From [Phialemoniopsis] sp. UDSM-2020 (lineage: Eukaryota > Ascomycota > Sordariomycetes > Thyridiales > Thyridiaceae): 64,000 nt of DNA. Where the stretch lies: positions 2,976,001-3,040,000 of the forward strand of contig JAEILZ010000006.1 of assembly GCA_018873225.1 (NCBI GenBank), written 5' to 3'. This document shows positions 47,036-57,036 of the stretch, in pieces (position 1 is the first letter of the stretch; each line of letters begins with the position of its first letter). The position numbers and the translations under genes are program-made. Below the pieces are notes generated by a model. It was given only the letters and a program-made list of their open reading frames with translations, was not told where the DNA came from and did not search any database.

Positions 47036-48104
47036 ATGAGAGCAATACAAGTCAAATCTCTCGTGAGCTCAACAGACCAGCTTCAGGTCGCAACACTCCC
47101 TGACTTGCCGGCCTCCAAGGATCGCTATGTAGTCCAGGTCAAAGCCGCAGGTACCAACTTCTTCGATGCTCTCCAAGCCCAGGGAAAGCATCAGATCAAG
47201 CCTACATTACCATTCATCGCCGGAAATGAGTTTGCGGGCATTGTGCTGAGCACGCCGACTTCAGTGTCCCAGCCTGCTTTCCAGGTTGGAGACCGGGTGT
47301 TCGGGGGCGGACTTGGAGCATTCTCGACTCAGATATATGCCAGAGAAGATGATATGAGGAGGGTTCCCGATGCGTGGACACCTCTTGAAGCGAGCGGAGT
47401 GTTTCTCACAGCCCCAACCGCGTACACGGCGCTGGTGCACAGGGCACATGCCAAGGCTGGTAAGTCTAGGATTTATCCCACTGTCGATACGTGACCATGG
47501 CTCATGTTTGTCCCCAGGGGAGTATGTTGTAATCCTAGGAGCAGCCGGTGGGCTTGGTCTTGTTGCGATCCAGATTGCAGCCGCGCTTGGGCTCACCGTC
47601 ATTGCCGTCACCAACTCGGAGAAAAAGAAGGCCGCTTGCAAGCGCTTTGGTGCAGATCTCGTGCTCGATAGCGACCGAGACTGGCAAGCAGCTGCGCGTG
47701 CGTTCACTCCTGACAGCCGCGGGGTTGACATCGTCCTAGATCCGCTCGGTATGGTGGACCGGAGCCTAAAGTGCATAGCTTGGAACGGGCGCATAGTTGT
47801 CATTGGCTTCGCTGCGGGGAGTATCGAAAAGATCGCCATGAACAAGGTTCTACTGAAGAACTGCTCCATATCCGGCATCTTTTGGGGGCGGTATGCGGAG
47901 GAAGAGCCGGAGATTGTGAGGAAGGTCTGGGACAAGCTGCTTCACCTGATGGAGCAGAAGAAGATTCGACCAACCATATACAACGAGGAGCAGTTTTGTG
48001 GTCTTCAGAGTCTCCCCCAGGCCTTTCGGTTGATGAAAACCGGCGAAGCCTGGGGTAAGATTGCAGTTACAGTTGAAGAGGACAGCTCCAGAAGTAGACT
48101 GTGA
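47036..48104 (+). CDS. Quinone-oxidoreductase-like MDR enzyme with possible peroxisomal tail
   Basis: Zinc-free medium-chain reductase of the zeta-crystallin/NADPH:quinone oxidoreductase type, 336 residues in two exons (47036-47459 and 47518-48104). The N-terminal GroES-like domain has VKAAGTNFFDALQAQGKH and GNEFAGIV. The nucleotide-binding motif GAAGGLGLVAIQIA begins just after the intron, and VDIVLDPLGMVDRSLKC follows. The catalytic-zinc ligands of alcohol dehydrogenases are absent. Such enzymes reduce enones, enoyl-type thioesters or quinones. The last three residues are SRL, a permitted type-1 peroxisomal targeting tripeptide. The start at 47036 fits the family N-terminus (MRAIQVKSL); upstream methionines lie in promoter sequence. 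Confidence 0.9.
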
Positions 48105-48234
48105 GTATTCTACAGACAAAGTTAAATCGGCATAAGCAGATAGCCCTTTTTCAATCTCCTATCGACTATGCATGAAATCGAAGTCCCTAATTTGTCTCAC
48201 TTTGCGTTGATTCTGCCTAGACACTGTCGACTAA

Positions 48235-49988
48235 TTACAGCTTTGCTTTCCCATTGCCATCACGTACGATTACCCCTTGAGGGCCCTGTTTCGACAAGTC
48301 TCTCAGCACGCGTCTTAGGATCTTCCCACTCTGACTCTTAGGGATCTCGTGAATGACCTCCACCTCTCTAACCCATTTGTGCCGGACCTTGTTCTCCTGC
48401 ACGTGCTTGATGACCCTCTGTCCCGCTGCTTGCGGGTCGTGCGAGGCACTGTGTTTCAAGACGACGTATGCTTTGGGCCGCTCACCAGCATAATCGTCCG
48501 GAATGCCGAGAACAGCAGTATCCTTGACATCCTCGTGCCCGAGAATGACGTCTTCCAGTTCAGCGGGAGCGACACCGATGCCCTTCACCTTGATCATCTC
48601 TTTGAGGCGATCGGATATGGTAAGCATTCCTTCCTCATCGAGGAAACCAATATCGCCCGTATGTAAGAAACCGTCTCGGTCAAAGGTCTCATCAGTAGCT
48701 TGCTTGTTGTTAAGATAGCCCATGGTGACTTGCGGGCCGCGAGCCCAGATCTCGCCGTGCTCGTTCAGTTCGCATTCCTTGCCGGTTGCAGGGTCGATGA
48801 CCTTCATCTCAGTGTTGGCGACGAGACTGCCAACCCGAAACGCGTACTGAAAGCCGTATTTCTCCGGTGGGTGAGAGGTGATGCACGAACAGGACTCTGT
48901 CATGCCGTACCCCTGCTTGAAACCGGTTCCGGGGAATGCCTTTTGCAACATTCCTAAAATCTCTTCTGATAAGGGAGCAGCACCAGACGAGAAGCGCTTA
49001 ACGCATCTGAGGTCGTACTTTGCGAGCACTTCAGGCTCGCGCACCATCCGAATAATGATCGGGGGTACGAGAAGCATCTCCTCGATTCGGTGCCGAGCGA
49101 CAGTCTCCAACATCGACTCCATCGTGAAGGAGGGGAGCATATAGACGTTGGCGTTGAGTATGATGGGAAGATGCAATTGATGTACGAGACCTGTGATGTG
49201 AAATAGAGGAAGGACAGCAAGAATTCTGCGATGACTGGACGGGGTGATTTGCTCAACTTGCATGACTTGCGCTATGACGTTTGAGTGCGCAATCATGACT
49301 GCTTTGGGCAGACCGGTAGTGCCCGATGAGAACGACAAGAAGCCACAGATATCTCTGTTCGTCTTGCCTTGAGGCAAACGGTATTGAGGTGATTGGTTCT
49401 TCGCACCATAACCCCGTCCAATCTCGAGCAGATCCGACATAGTTGTGAAGCCGTCCATTCTGCCCTCAAGCATGAAGACGCGCTCTCTCGGAATACCAAC
49501 ATTCTTTGCTGCGGTCAACGCAACCTCTGAGCTACCTGGCACCGTGAAGAGGAACTTGGCGTCTGCAACTTTCAGTGCGTATGTCATCTCCTTGACATTG
49601 TACGCCGGCGAGGCGCCTGAAACCTTTCCGCCCGCCCGCAGCGTCGCGAACATCGCAACAGGGTACCATACCGTGTTGGGAGAGAACAGCGCAACGGTGT
49701 CTCCTTCTCGGAGGCCGAAGCGCTTGACCAGGGTGGTGGAAAGATGAGTTGAGTGCCCTTTGAGATCGGCATACGAAACATGCTCTTTTGTGGCAGCGTT
49801 GGTATAGCCTTGTATCTGAGCCGCTGGTAGCTTCTGGAGAGGTGAATACTCCGAGTCGAATAGCCATGTCCAAACCGGTAGATGAGACGGTACTGTTTTT
49901 CGCAACTATCAGCTACAAATCTGGCTATGAGTGCTACGTATCATGCTATACCATTGATTCGAGGCTGGGACGATTGAAAGACCGGCAT
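48235..49988 (-). CDS. Acyl/aryl-CoA ligase (4-coumarate-CoA ligase-like), peroxisomal
   Basis: ANL-superfamily enzyme that adenylates a carboxylic acid and transfers it to coenzyme A. Two exons: a 37-nt first exon (49988-49952) and 49892-48235, giving 564 residues. The short first exon is needed because the main ORF has no ATG before the conserved PVWTWLFDS; the joined N-terminus is MPVFQSSQPRINVPSHLP. ANL motifs are SFSSGTTGLPKAV (about 199-211), GYGMTESCSC, HTGDIGFLDEEG, KVKGIGVAPAELED and the catalytic lysine in PKSQSGKILRR. It ends in AKL, a type-1 peroxisomal signal. Activation of the open-chain acid for beta-oxidation would fit the cluster. The acid itself is unknown. Confidence 0.93.
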
Positions 49989-50052
49989 GGTGGCGGTAGT
50001 GTCCTGTGGCAATACGATTCTCAGTAAGCGCCCCAAGGATCAGATGGTTTCC

Positions 50053-50240
50053 TGCTGTTCTTTGAATGGCGTCTGACTTAACTCAGACACCAGGTACAAG
50101 ACGTCGAAATACCATCGGTACCATCGAATGCCGAGTTCCACCAGCCGACCCCGCATGATGAACGACCGGATAACCGACGGCGATCGATGGCCGGCCAGGG
50201 AGATTGACAAGACTAAGCCCAATTAAGCTCAACATGCCCT
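50053..50240 (+). repeat. Direct repeat copy A flanking the HeLo-pseudokinase gene
   Basis: Aligns in the same orientation with 53939-54132. Over a 71-base core ending at GAACGACC I count 64 matches (about 90%), mismatches being mostly transitions. Similarity fades at both ends. It contains the palindrome at 50178-50193. Confidence 0.8.
50178..50193. promoter_or_regulatory. CGG-N10-CCG palindrome upstream of the CoA ligase
   Basis: CGGCGATCGATGGCCG, 190 bp upstream of the CoA-ligase start codon and inside repeat copy A. Confidence 0.65.
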
Positions 50241-50711
50241 CCGATCAGCATTCCTGGGCATTTCTAAGTCCCAGAATAATGTGTATTGAACTTAGCAGGC
50301 CAGAGGATAGTTAAAGGTTGGAAGGGTGGCGTTTTTCTTTCGACTAGGTATCGATCTACCTACCTTGAACAATCGCCTGTGTGGACAACTTCCCCGGTGA
50401 CGCCCTTACATGCCGGCATAGACGCGCCCGGTCCCATGGAGTCTTCTGAGATCCCCGACAACATGATGATCGCACCAGAGGATATTCCCCACCCGAGGAA
50501 GGCTGCGATAGGTATGTGGATACCCCGTGCCGTTCTTAATGGGCTGTGAGAGAGTGAAAACGGGACGAACTCTTGGTGCCGTGTTCTGGTTCTTGGAGCA
50601 CCATGGGGAAAATCACACCATGAAGGTCGACTATTGGAGAGCTCTGCGTCCCAGACAAGTAGATACTAAGAAGTACCAAAAACCTAACTGAAAATATCAA
50701 GAACAGAAACC

Positions 50712-52886
50712 TCAAGCTTGACAGCCCTCCAGGTCAGCCACGAGTCTAGCACACAGTTCCCTCTCGCTCGCTTTTGCTATTTCATCATCCGTGCTATCAA
50801 CCATGAGACAGCGAAGTACCACATCAGCGTATACATCACCACATGCCCATCTGAGGCGGTCTAGATACTCCCGACAAATCCAGCGTCGACGCTCATATTG
50901 GTCCTCATCGTCAAGATCCGGATTCTGATCGTAGCCTGAGCGCAGGTCGTCGTAGGTCTTTAATTCCTCCCACAATCCGACTTCGAGCAGAAGAATACCG
51001 AGGGAGTATACATCGTATGCATGGCGGTACTGGCGCTTTGGGTCCGCATGTTTTGCAGGATGTTGATAGTAGTCGAGTGTAAAGCCACTGATGTTGATAT
51101 CCTTGATTTGTTCGGTCACTGTAAGCCTGTTGAGCATATCGCGTCCGTATATGCTGTTAGATCGAGGGGTTCCTCTGACTCGCGTTGGTGTTTTGTCATT
51201 GTCAGTCTCACGCTCCCATGCTCTGGTGAAAATTGTCGACTTTAGTCTGGGTTTTTGCGGGACAGATTGTTGGTCCGTTTCGCCCACAGGCAACTGAACG
51301 ATATCGTCTGGACGCGAGAAGATATAGCCCATCAGAATGGGCTTGGAGACGTCGATCTCGATTTTGATTTCATATCGATCCTCCTGGAGCGCGTTCACAT
51401 GTTTCGGAAAGAACATGATTGACTCTGCGCGAATATTCTTGTGCAGCCACCCGCTGGAGTGAAGCAAACAAACGGCACGCACGAGATTCCTGGCCAATTC
51501 GAACCGGGCCCCAAGCGTCGACCGGATGCCCTTTTTATCTTTGATTCCAAGGAGAGACTTCAGCGTCATGGGGGCACGAAGCTTCAGGTTCTCAGCAGGT
51601 CGTTCGCGACTCTGAAGACCGATCGTACCGGGGAGCTTGTATAGAATGCTGCAATGGCCTTCGTGCTCACCATCAGTATGGTCTATCATTCCGGCGATGT
51701 TCAGGCCATAGACGCTCTTCATAGCGTTCTCTCCTCTGAAGGTACTGAAAAAGTTCTTGATGAGAGCGCGAAACGTTGGGTCGGCTGGTCTGACAGGCTT
51801 GATCGGTTGGTCGTCAGCTTCGTCATTGCTGCCGTCTCCGTAGATCTGATCCATAGAAATCCCGGCCTGGCTAAAATGGTGTGAGACCCTAGGATCCGCT
51901 GCCAATGATTTCAATAATTGCGCTCGGAGCTGCTGACGCTTGATCTTCTCCTTTTGTTCCGGAGTGAGTCCAAGTGGCGGGCCGCGATAGTCTCTCATCT
52001 CAACGTAGACGACCTGGCCTTCGAACAATGCGAGGCCCTTGCCCAGATATCTCATCTCGGGCTGCGATTCCTCGATACTGATGAGTGAGCTGTCGTCGAC
52101 TTGCTCTTTCCCTCTGTTCTCATTGACCGATGCTTTCAAAGTAGCAGCCGAAGCCAGAAGTTTGTAGCCATGTCGCACCGAGGATCTCTCATCAATTCCC
52201 GCATGCTCGGCTGCCAGCCTTGAAGTCCACTTTAGACCAGCCGGCGACTCCTGCCTAGCCAAGCAGTCCATGGTGAGATAGATGTTCATCGACCCGAAAG
52301 CGGTCTCGGGGCAAAGGCGATAGAGAGCCTCGCTATGAGATCTCAGATCGGAGATCAGGGTCCTGAAGTTGTCCTTGTCCTTCAGAGCCCATTTAAACTT
52401 GTTGAGGATGGAGAGACGGCTTTTAACTTCGTTCACAACGGTGTTGATGTCTTCGATTGTGGTGTCTTGGAGGCTCAGCTGGACATTGTTGGTGAAATGC
52501 GGTGTGTCTTCGATGGCATGCGTTGGTTGAAGCTGAATCCCATAGCGCTTGATGAGCTTCTCCTGATTTGAAAGTGTATCGGCAAGAGCAGAAAGAGTGT
52601 TGAAGACGCCTTCAGCCTTGAACCGATTGCTCAAGAGATACTGGTGGAGCTTCTTCTGCTTTTGTTTGGTGTGACTGAGCCCTGGCTGTTGCGATCCGGG
52701 CCTGTCATCATTTTGGATCTGCCAATGGAAACCCCATGCTTTGAGAATTGATTGCTGGATTACCAATACGCGAAGGAACATTGAGGCTTCTGCTTCTGCT
52801 GTTTTCACAGTGGTGAAGAAGCTGTAGCAGTCCTGGCATGTTGTATAGAGGCCCACGATGCCAACGGCAAGACCCGCAGCCTCCAT
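50712..52886 (-). CDS. HeLo-domain pseudokinase, MLKL-like architecture
   Basis: One exon of 724 residues. Residues 1 to about 200 are a HeLo (prion-inhibition/propagation) domain, beginning MEAAGLAVGIVGLYTTCQDC. This helical bundle forms membrane-disrupting assemblies in fungal cell-death proteins. Residues from about 370 form a kinase-like domain: helix E FELARNLVRAVCLLHSSGWLH, then HKN (482-484) where active kinases have HRD, MGY (519-521) where DFG is expected, and a good helix F, DVYSLGILLLE (625-635), with its conserved Asp625. Loss of both catalytic aspartates indicates a pseudokinase. HeLo plus pseudokinase matches the layout of animal MLKL. It is unrelated to the metabolic genes around it and lies between two direct repeats. 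A role in heterokaryon incompatibility or self/non-self response is plausible, not shown. Confidence 0.88.
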   Translation of the reverse strand: MEAAGLAVGIVGLYTTCQDCYSFFTTVKTAEAEASMFLRVLVIQQSILKAWGFHWQIQNDDRPGSQQPGLSHTKQKQKKLHQYLLSNRFKAEGVFNTLSALADTLSNQEKLIKRYGIQLQPTHAIEDTPHFTNNVQLSLQDTTIEDINTVVNEVKSRLSILNKFKWALKDKDNFRTLISDLRSHSEALYRLCPETAFGSMNIYLTMDCLARQESPAGLKWTSRLAAEHAGIDERSSVRHGYKLLASAATLKASVNENRGKEQVDDSSLISIEESQPEMRYLGKGLALFEGQVVYVEMRDYRGPPLGLTPEQKEKIKRQQLRAQLLKSLAADPRVSHHFSQAGISMDQIYGDGSNDEADDQPIKPVRPADPTFRALIKNFFSTFRGENAMKSVYGLNIAGMIDHTDGEHEGHCSILYKLPGTIGLQSRERPAENLKLRAPMTLKSLLGIKDKKGIRSTLGARFELARNLVRAVCLLHSSGWLHKNIRAESIMFFPKHVNALQEDRYEIKIEIDVSKPILMGYIFSRPDDIVQLPVGETDQQSVPQKPRLKSTIFTRAWERETDNDKTPTRVRGTPRSNSIYGRDMLNRLTVTEQIKDINISGFTLDYYQHPAKHADPKRQYRHAYDVYSLGILLLEVGLWEELKTYDDLRSGYDQNPDLDDEDQYERRRWICREYLDRLRWACGDVYADVVLRCLMVDSTDDEIAKASERELCARLVADLEGCQA

Positions 52887-53938
52887 GATGACGATGGTTC
52901 AGATAAGTTGGGACCTTTGCTCGGCAGAATCAGATGAGGTCAAGACGATGCGTTGAGAAAGGACGACAAAGAGAAAGCCTGCAACAGCTTTGCCTGTTCA
53001 TATAGCAAGTAGAACACGAAACCCATGTTGGAAATCAGCCCATTGATTCACGGCGCGGGGGCTGTGCCAGAACGGTCAGTAAAGATGACACACTTCTTTA
53101 TGCAATCATGCAGTGCGCCTCATTCTCACAGACATCGAAACCAATGAGATGAGCCCCATCACCTACTGGACTTGAAGTTGCATTCTGCCTTGGCACCCGG
53201 GCGCATCGGAGCTTGAACGCTAGGCAGCTTGTCGGTATCCTCACAGGCCAAATCCAATAAACTCAAAGCAGTTTCTATTATTATTGTAAAGCAGAGCCTG
53301 CGGGGGGCTGGACAGCCGGCCTGTCAGAGGACCCGATCCTCAACCATGTGATCCAGATCCTGTTCAGAGAGCAGATGACAGGGCAGAATCTCTTGAAATA
53401 CTCATCCAGGTCTCCAACTCGTGTTCTGGCTTGAATGTCCTGTTCGATTCTGCTGCTTTACAAGTCATAAGCCCGAGTGCGTGATCGATTCCGCCGAATC
53501 TTTGAAGCCTGTGAGCTGCTCGCTTTAGGCAGTCTCTGGAGGCTATTTGGGGATTTTGACGAGCGAAATTAGGACAAACGCGATCACGACGCAACAAAAC
53601 ACACCTAGGTGGAAGGCCAAGAAGCGACGCCCTCCTAGGGAGCAGGATCACGACGACGATTCCGGCCAGGCTAGCTATGATTTGCTCTACGGCTCCGGCA
53701 GATCCGACTACGACGAGCATTCAGTAACAGCAGCACAGAGAGAATAGCGACGACAGAGATTCCAAAACAAGGGGCCGAGGCCGTTTCGGACCACAATCCG
53801 GACGGGCCGGCAGGCAATTACACCGACTTCGAGGTCGATGTCAAGACTCGTGCAACCACGTGCCAATCGCGCTATCCGGTCTCTCACCCCGCGATCGACG
53901 CGCCGGGCAAAAGAAGACAATTTTCTGGGGTCGCACCT

Positions 53939-54132
53939 TGCTGTTTTTCTTTGAACAGCGTCTCCTTAATTCATACACCAAAGGACAGGACGTCAAAATA
54001 CCATCGGTGCCATCGAATGCCGAGTTGCACTAGCTGACCCCGCATAATGAACGACCGCCGGGATGACCGACGGCGTTCGATGGCCGGCCGTCGGAGAATT
54101 GGCAAGACTACGCCAAATCAGGCCCAACGGGC
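53939..54132 (+). repeat. Direct repeat copy B flanking the HeLo-pseudokinase gene
   Basis: Second copy of the sequence at 50053-50240, same orientation, about 3.9 kb away. It has a four-base insertion after GAACGACC relative to copy A and contains the palindrome at 54071-54086. Confidence 0.8.
54071..54086. promoter_or_regulatory. CGG-N10-CCG palindrome upstream of the alpha/beta-barrel gene
   Basis: CGGCGTTCGATGGCCG, 216 bp upstream of the start codon at 54302 and inside repeat copy B. One spacer base differs from the site in copy A. Confidence 0.65.
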
Positions 54133-54301
54133 CTCAGATTCACCATCCCAGGACGTCCTTGCTTTTCAGATTCAAGCACGACGTGTACAATGCTAATCAC
54201 CGTATACAGGCCGTGACCAAAATGGTGACGGGACTGTATCCTAGGAAGCCATAGCATTACCTGAGTAACAGACGCATTCCTTACTGAAGGCAGAAGAAAA
54301 G

Positions 54302-55103
54302 ATGGCAGCATCACCATACCTTCTTCGTATCGTCGCGAAGCCTCAGCATAAATCTGTAAGCGCCTGGATGGAGTGGTACAAGGTGGAAGGCCTCCCGGAA
54401 GTTCTTAACAAGCTCGGAGCCGTGCGCGCTGGCCTGTACCTTGCTTACAATTCCTTCGAGCTCAAAACCAAGACTCCTCTGGATGGAAAAGCGACCGAGC
54501 TTCACGAGATGAGGTTGTCGCAAACCATTGACCTTGAACCACCAACCGACAAAGTCGTGTTAGTGATGATACAGATGGAAACACTAGACGATGTCAAGGA
54601 AACATTCCAATTGGCAAGCCTGCCTCATCAAGGACTGCATGCCGCTGTTGCGGATATGAGGATCTACAAGCTGATAGAAGACTATGATCCTCGGCAGTTA
54701 GGCCACCGTAAGTCAATTCACCACCACCTTTTGTCTTAGAAGCGCTTGACAGCTCACCTTTTCCCGAGGTCGGCCCCCGTTCATCCTCAACGTGCAAGTC
54801 GAGCCAGCCGAAGCAGATGACTACAACTCCTTTTATTCTGGAGAGCACCTGCAAATGCTCAGCCGTGTTCCGGGGTACCGGTGCTCGCAACGATATGAGC
54901 TTGTGACTGGCCATCTCGAGTCGTCGAAGGGAGCACCCCGATTTATGGCGGTCCATGAGTGGGACCATCTGAACGCTCTCGATGGGCCAGAGCTGGGCGA
55001 GGCTGATGCTAGTGTGAATACCAGAAGGGTGTTTGGAAATGCTCTGAAGGTCAATATTCGTGGATTCGCAAACCACTCTATCTTTGGCGATGTTCAAGAA
55101 TGA
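54302..55103 (+). CDS. Two-lobed ferredoxin-like (dimeric alpha/beta-barrel) protein of unknown function
   Basis: Two exons (54302-54707 and 54769-55103), splitting an arginine codon, give 246 residues. I do not recognise a named family. The chain reads as two similar halves of about 120 residues, each with a beta-strand start (PYLLRIVAKPQ; PFILNVQVEPAEADDYNSFY), an early helix (WMEWYKVEGLPEVL; YSGEHLQMLSRVPGYR) and a final strand. This is the pattern of dimeric alpha/beta barrels such as EthD-like and stress-responsive barrel proteins. No signal peptide or membrane span. Its promoter carries a cluster palindrome, so it probably works with the metabolic genes, perhaps as a small-molecule isomerase or cofactor-free oxygenase. 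That function is speculative. Confidence 0.82.
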
Positions 55104-55281
55104 ATCAAGTAGCCATCCCGCAATGTCATTTCTTCTTCCTGCTAAGGAAACATGGTCGACATTGGCTTCACCCTATGAAAGAGTAATATGTGGAGGTGAT
55201 TCCGGACTTAGATCATAAGTCCAAACGAGACGTAGACCTCTAGCATAGAATTACGCTCCAAGATCTTCAAATGATTTCCAT

Positions 55282-57036
55282 CTAGAACCCACACGCTCTT
55301 TCCCGGAGAGCACGAGCACGGGCTCCAAGAATCTCCGATGAAGAGTGTTGAAAGCAGGGATGCGGTACCCCGGGCCAATCAGATACATACGCCTCGCTCT
55401 CTTGAGCAGACACATACGACAATCCTTCCTCTGGCTCGTCGTCTAGTCCCGGTATCGGGGGGTCGCCGTCAAACTCGCCGCCACTGAAATCACAGAAGTC
55501 TAATCGACACTGTCCGCGTCGGCAAGCCGGCGCCAGCTTGTCGCGCAGTATGTCGAGACCGTGTGACCACGACCCGCCGCCCTCGAGGCGGACATGATGC
55601 AATGTCAGATCCTTAATGCGGTCACCTTCGAGGTTGGTTGCGAGTGCTTCGAGCGACACCTGGCTGAGGCCAAGGTCTTGAGTCTTCATTTTCTCCACTC
55701 GCGGGCAACGGATGCAACCTATCACTTCACTTGCATCATAGAAGCCTGTCCTGCCACCGCCATATCTATCGTTAGCGCCAGAATTGTAGAAGTTGAGGGT
55801 CAACTCCCTCAAGTGACGAGTGCTTGACAGACACGCCTTGAGATAGTCGTTCAGGCAAGTCGAGTCCCCGTCTTTAATGGGCTGCATCCCCGGTTGACGG
55901 CGCTCGTCACCTCCATATCCGAAGCTAAAGATTTGAAGTTCTTGGCAGGCGTCGCGAAGGGCGTTCCAGGGTCCCTCAGTATTTGACTGGTAGAGATCTT
56001 CCCTAGGCCTGATTGACGAGAACTGGCTCGTGGGGCAACAACTAATGTAGATCTCCCGCAACTGCACCCCGGCAACCTGGTGCACAGAGATCGGGAGCTC
56101 GGAGAGGATGCACGCAGGCACGGACTCTTCGAAACCCGTCTCAATCACCAAGTCCTCGATCTCCGTCCACGTCATAGGGCGAGTAATGAATTTTAACAAC
56201 CGATCGTTGTCTAGGAGAAGCTTCGGGGGACGGTCAAGCTTATCTGACAAAGCGAGCGGTACGCGATCCATGAACGACACGGCCCTCGCCGATGGCATAC
56301 GCGATAGAGCTTCTGCTAGACTCCGCACGAAAATGCCTTCTGTCACCAGCCATAGCTGTTCCCGGAAGAGCTGACCATAGGTCTCAAAACCATCAAACAA
56401 GAGCTTTTGATAACGAGCTGCAGCCTCCACCTCAGAATCTACAAGCGGCAGGCCGCGAGCCCCCGAGGGGGTGGGGTCTTTCCCTGTGACATACGCCTTC
56501 CATGCAAGGTCAATCGCGAGGGCCGTACCGACGGCTCCGGTATGTTCGCTCCACTCCCGAGTTCCGACGAAGCTATCCCCACCCCGTAACACCATTTCCT
56601 CGAGTTTGCGCTCGCATATCGAGCGCTGTTCCTCCAGCTCCTGCAGTCGCCATTCCAGAAAAGTGACCAGATCGCTCGAAGGTCCCGCGGGTCGGTACGC
56701 AAGGACGACCTGGACCCGGCGGATGCCGGCTGCAATGAGCGGGGCGCGCGACAAGGCGGCGGGGCGGTCGAGCGAAGCCTGTGACAGACGCACACGTAGG
56801 ACTGGCACGAGATACGATGATGCAAGGTCGTGGAAGCGGCGGCAAGACAGGCGCAGGTCCTCCACGTCCCACAGGCGGTCTGGGATGTCCTGCGCATAGC
56901 CCAGACCTCCGTATTCGTCCGAGTCGGGCTGCCCAACAGCGAAGTCCAAGATACGGCTGAGAATCTCGTTTGGGAGATCTAGGACTGTAAGAGATTCCGG
57001 CTGCCGCTCGGGAGAAGGCATGTTGCCTGCCGTCAT
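55282..57036 (-). CDS. F-box domain protein
   Basis: One exon of 584 residues. An F-box occupies about residues 16-60 (LTVLDLPNEILSRILDFAV, then DLRLSCRRFHDLASSYLVPV). The rest has no repeat type that I can name with certainty, but includes spaced leucine-rich stretches such as RHLRELTLNFYN and RIKDLTLHHVRLEGGG that could be degenerate leucine-rich repeats. F-box proteins bind Skp1 and select targets for SCF ubiquitin ligases. This one resembles the large group of lineage-specific fungal F-box proteins. No cluster palindrome is found in its promoter, so its position between pathway genes may be incidental. Confidence 0.85.
   Translation of the reverse strand: MTAGNMPSPERQPESLTVLDLPNEILSRILDFAVGQPDSDEYGGLGYAQDIPDRLWDVEDLRLSCRRFHDLASSYLVPVLRVRLSQASLDRPAALSRAPLIAAGIRRVQVVLAYRPAGPSSDLVTFLEWRLQELEEQRSICERKLEEMVLRGGDSFVGTREWSEHTGAVGTALAIDLAWKAYVTGKDPTPSGARGLPLVDSEVEAAARYQKLLFDGFETYGQLFREQLWLVTEGIFVRSLAEALSRMPSARAVSFMDRVPLALSDKLDRPPKLLLDNDRLLKFITRPMTWTEIEDLVIETGFEESVPACILSELPISVHQVAGVQLREIYISCCPTSQFSSIRPREDLYQSNTEGPWNALRDACQELQIFSFGYGGDERRQPGMQPIKDGDSTCLNDYLKACLSSTRHLRELTLNFYNSGANDRYGGGRTGFYDASEVIGCIRCPRVEKMKTQDLGLSQVSLEALATNLEGDRIKDLTLHHVRLEGGGSWSHGLDILRDKLAPACRRGQCRLDFCDFSGGEFDGDPPIPGLDDEPEEGLSYVSAQESEAYVSDWPGVPHPCFQHSSSEILGARARALRERACGF

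Larger units (their letters stand above)
49989..50711. other. Intergenic region with repeat copy A
   Basis: About 720 bp upstream of the CoA ligase and downstream of the HeLo-pseudokinase. It contains repeat copy A and one cluster palindrome. No gene seen. Confidence 0.6.
52887..54301. other. Long intergenic region with repeat copy B
   Basis: About 1.4 kb. It holds the HeLo-pseudokinase promoter, repeat copy B and the promoter of the barrel protein. The ORF at 53364-53720 (minus strand) lacks family features. Confidence 0.6.

Noticed and set aside
50053..54132. Repeats as terminal repeats of a transposon carrying the HeLo gene
   Set aside because: No transposase, no matching terminal inverted ends and no target-site duplication seen; both copies contain the cluster operator, which fits promoter duplication better.
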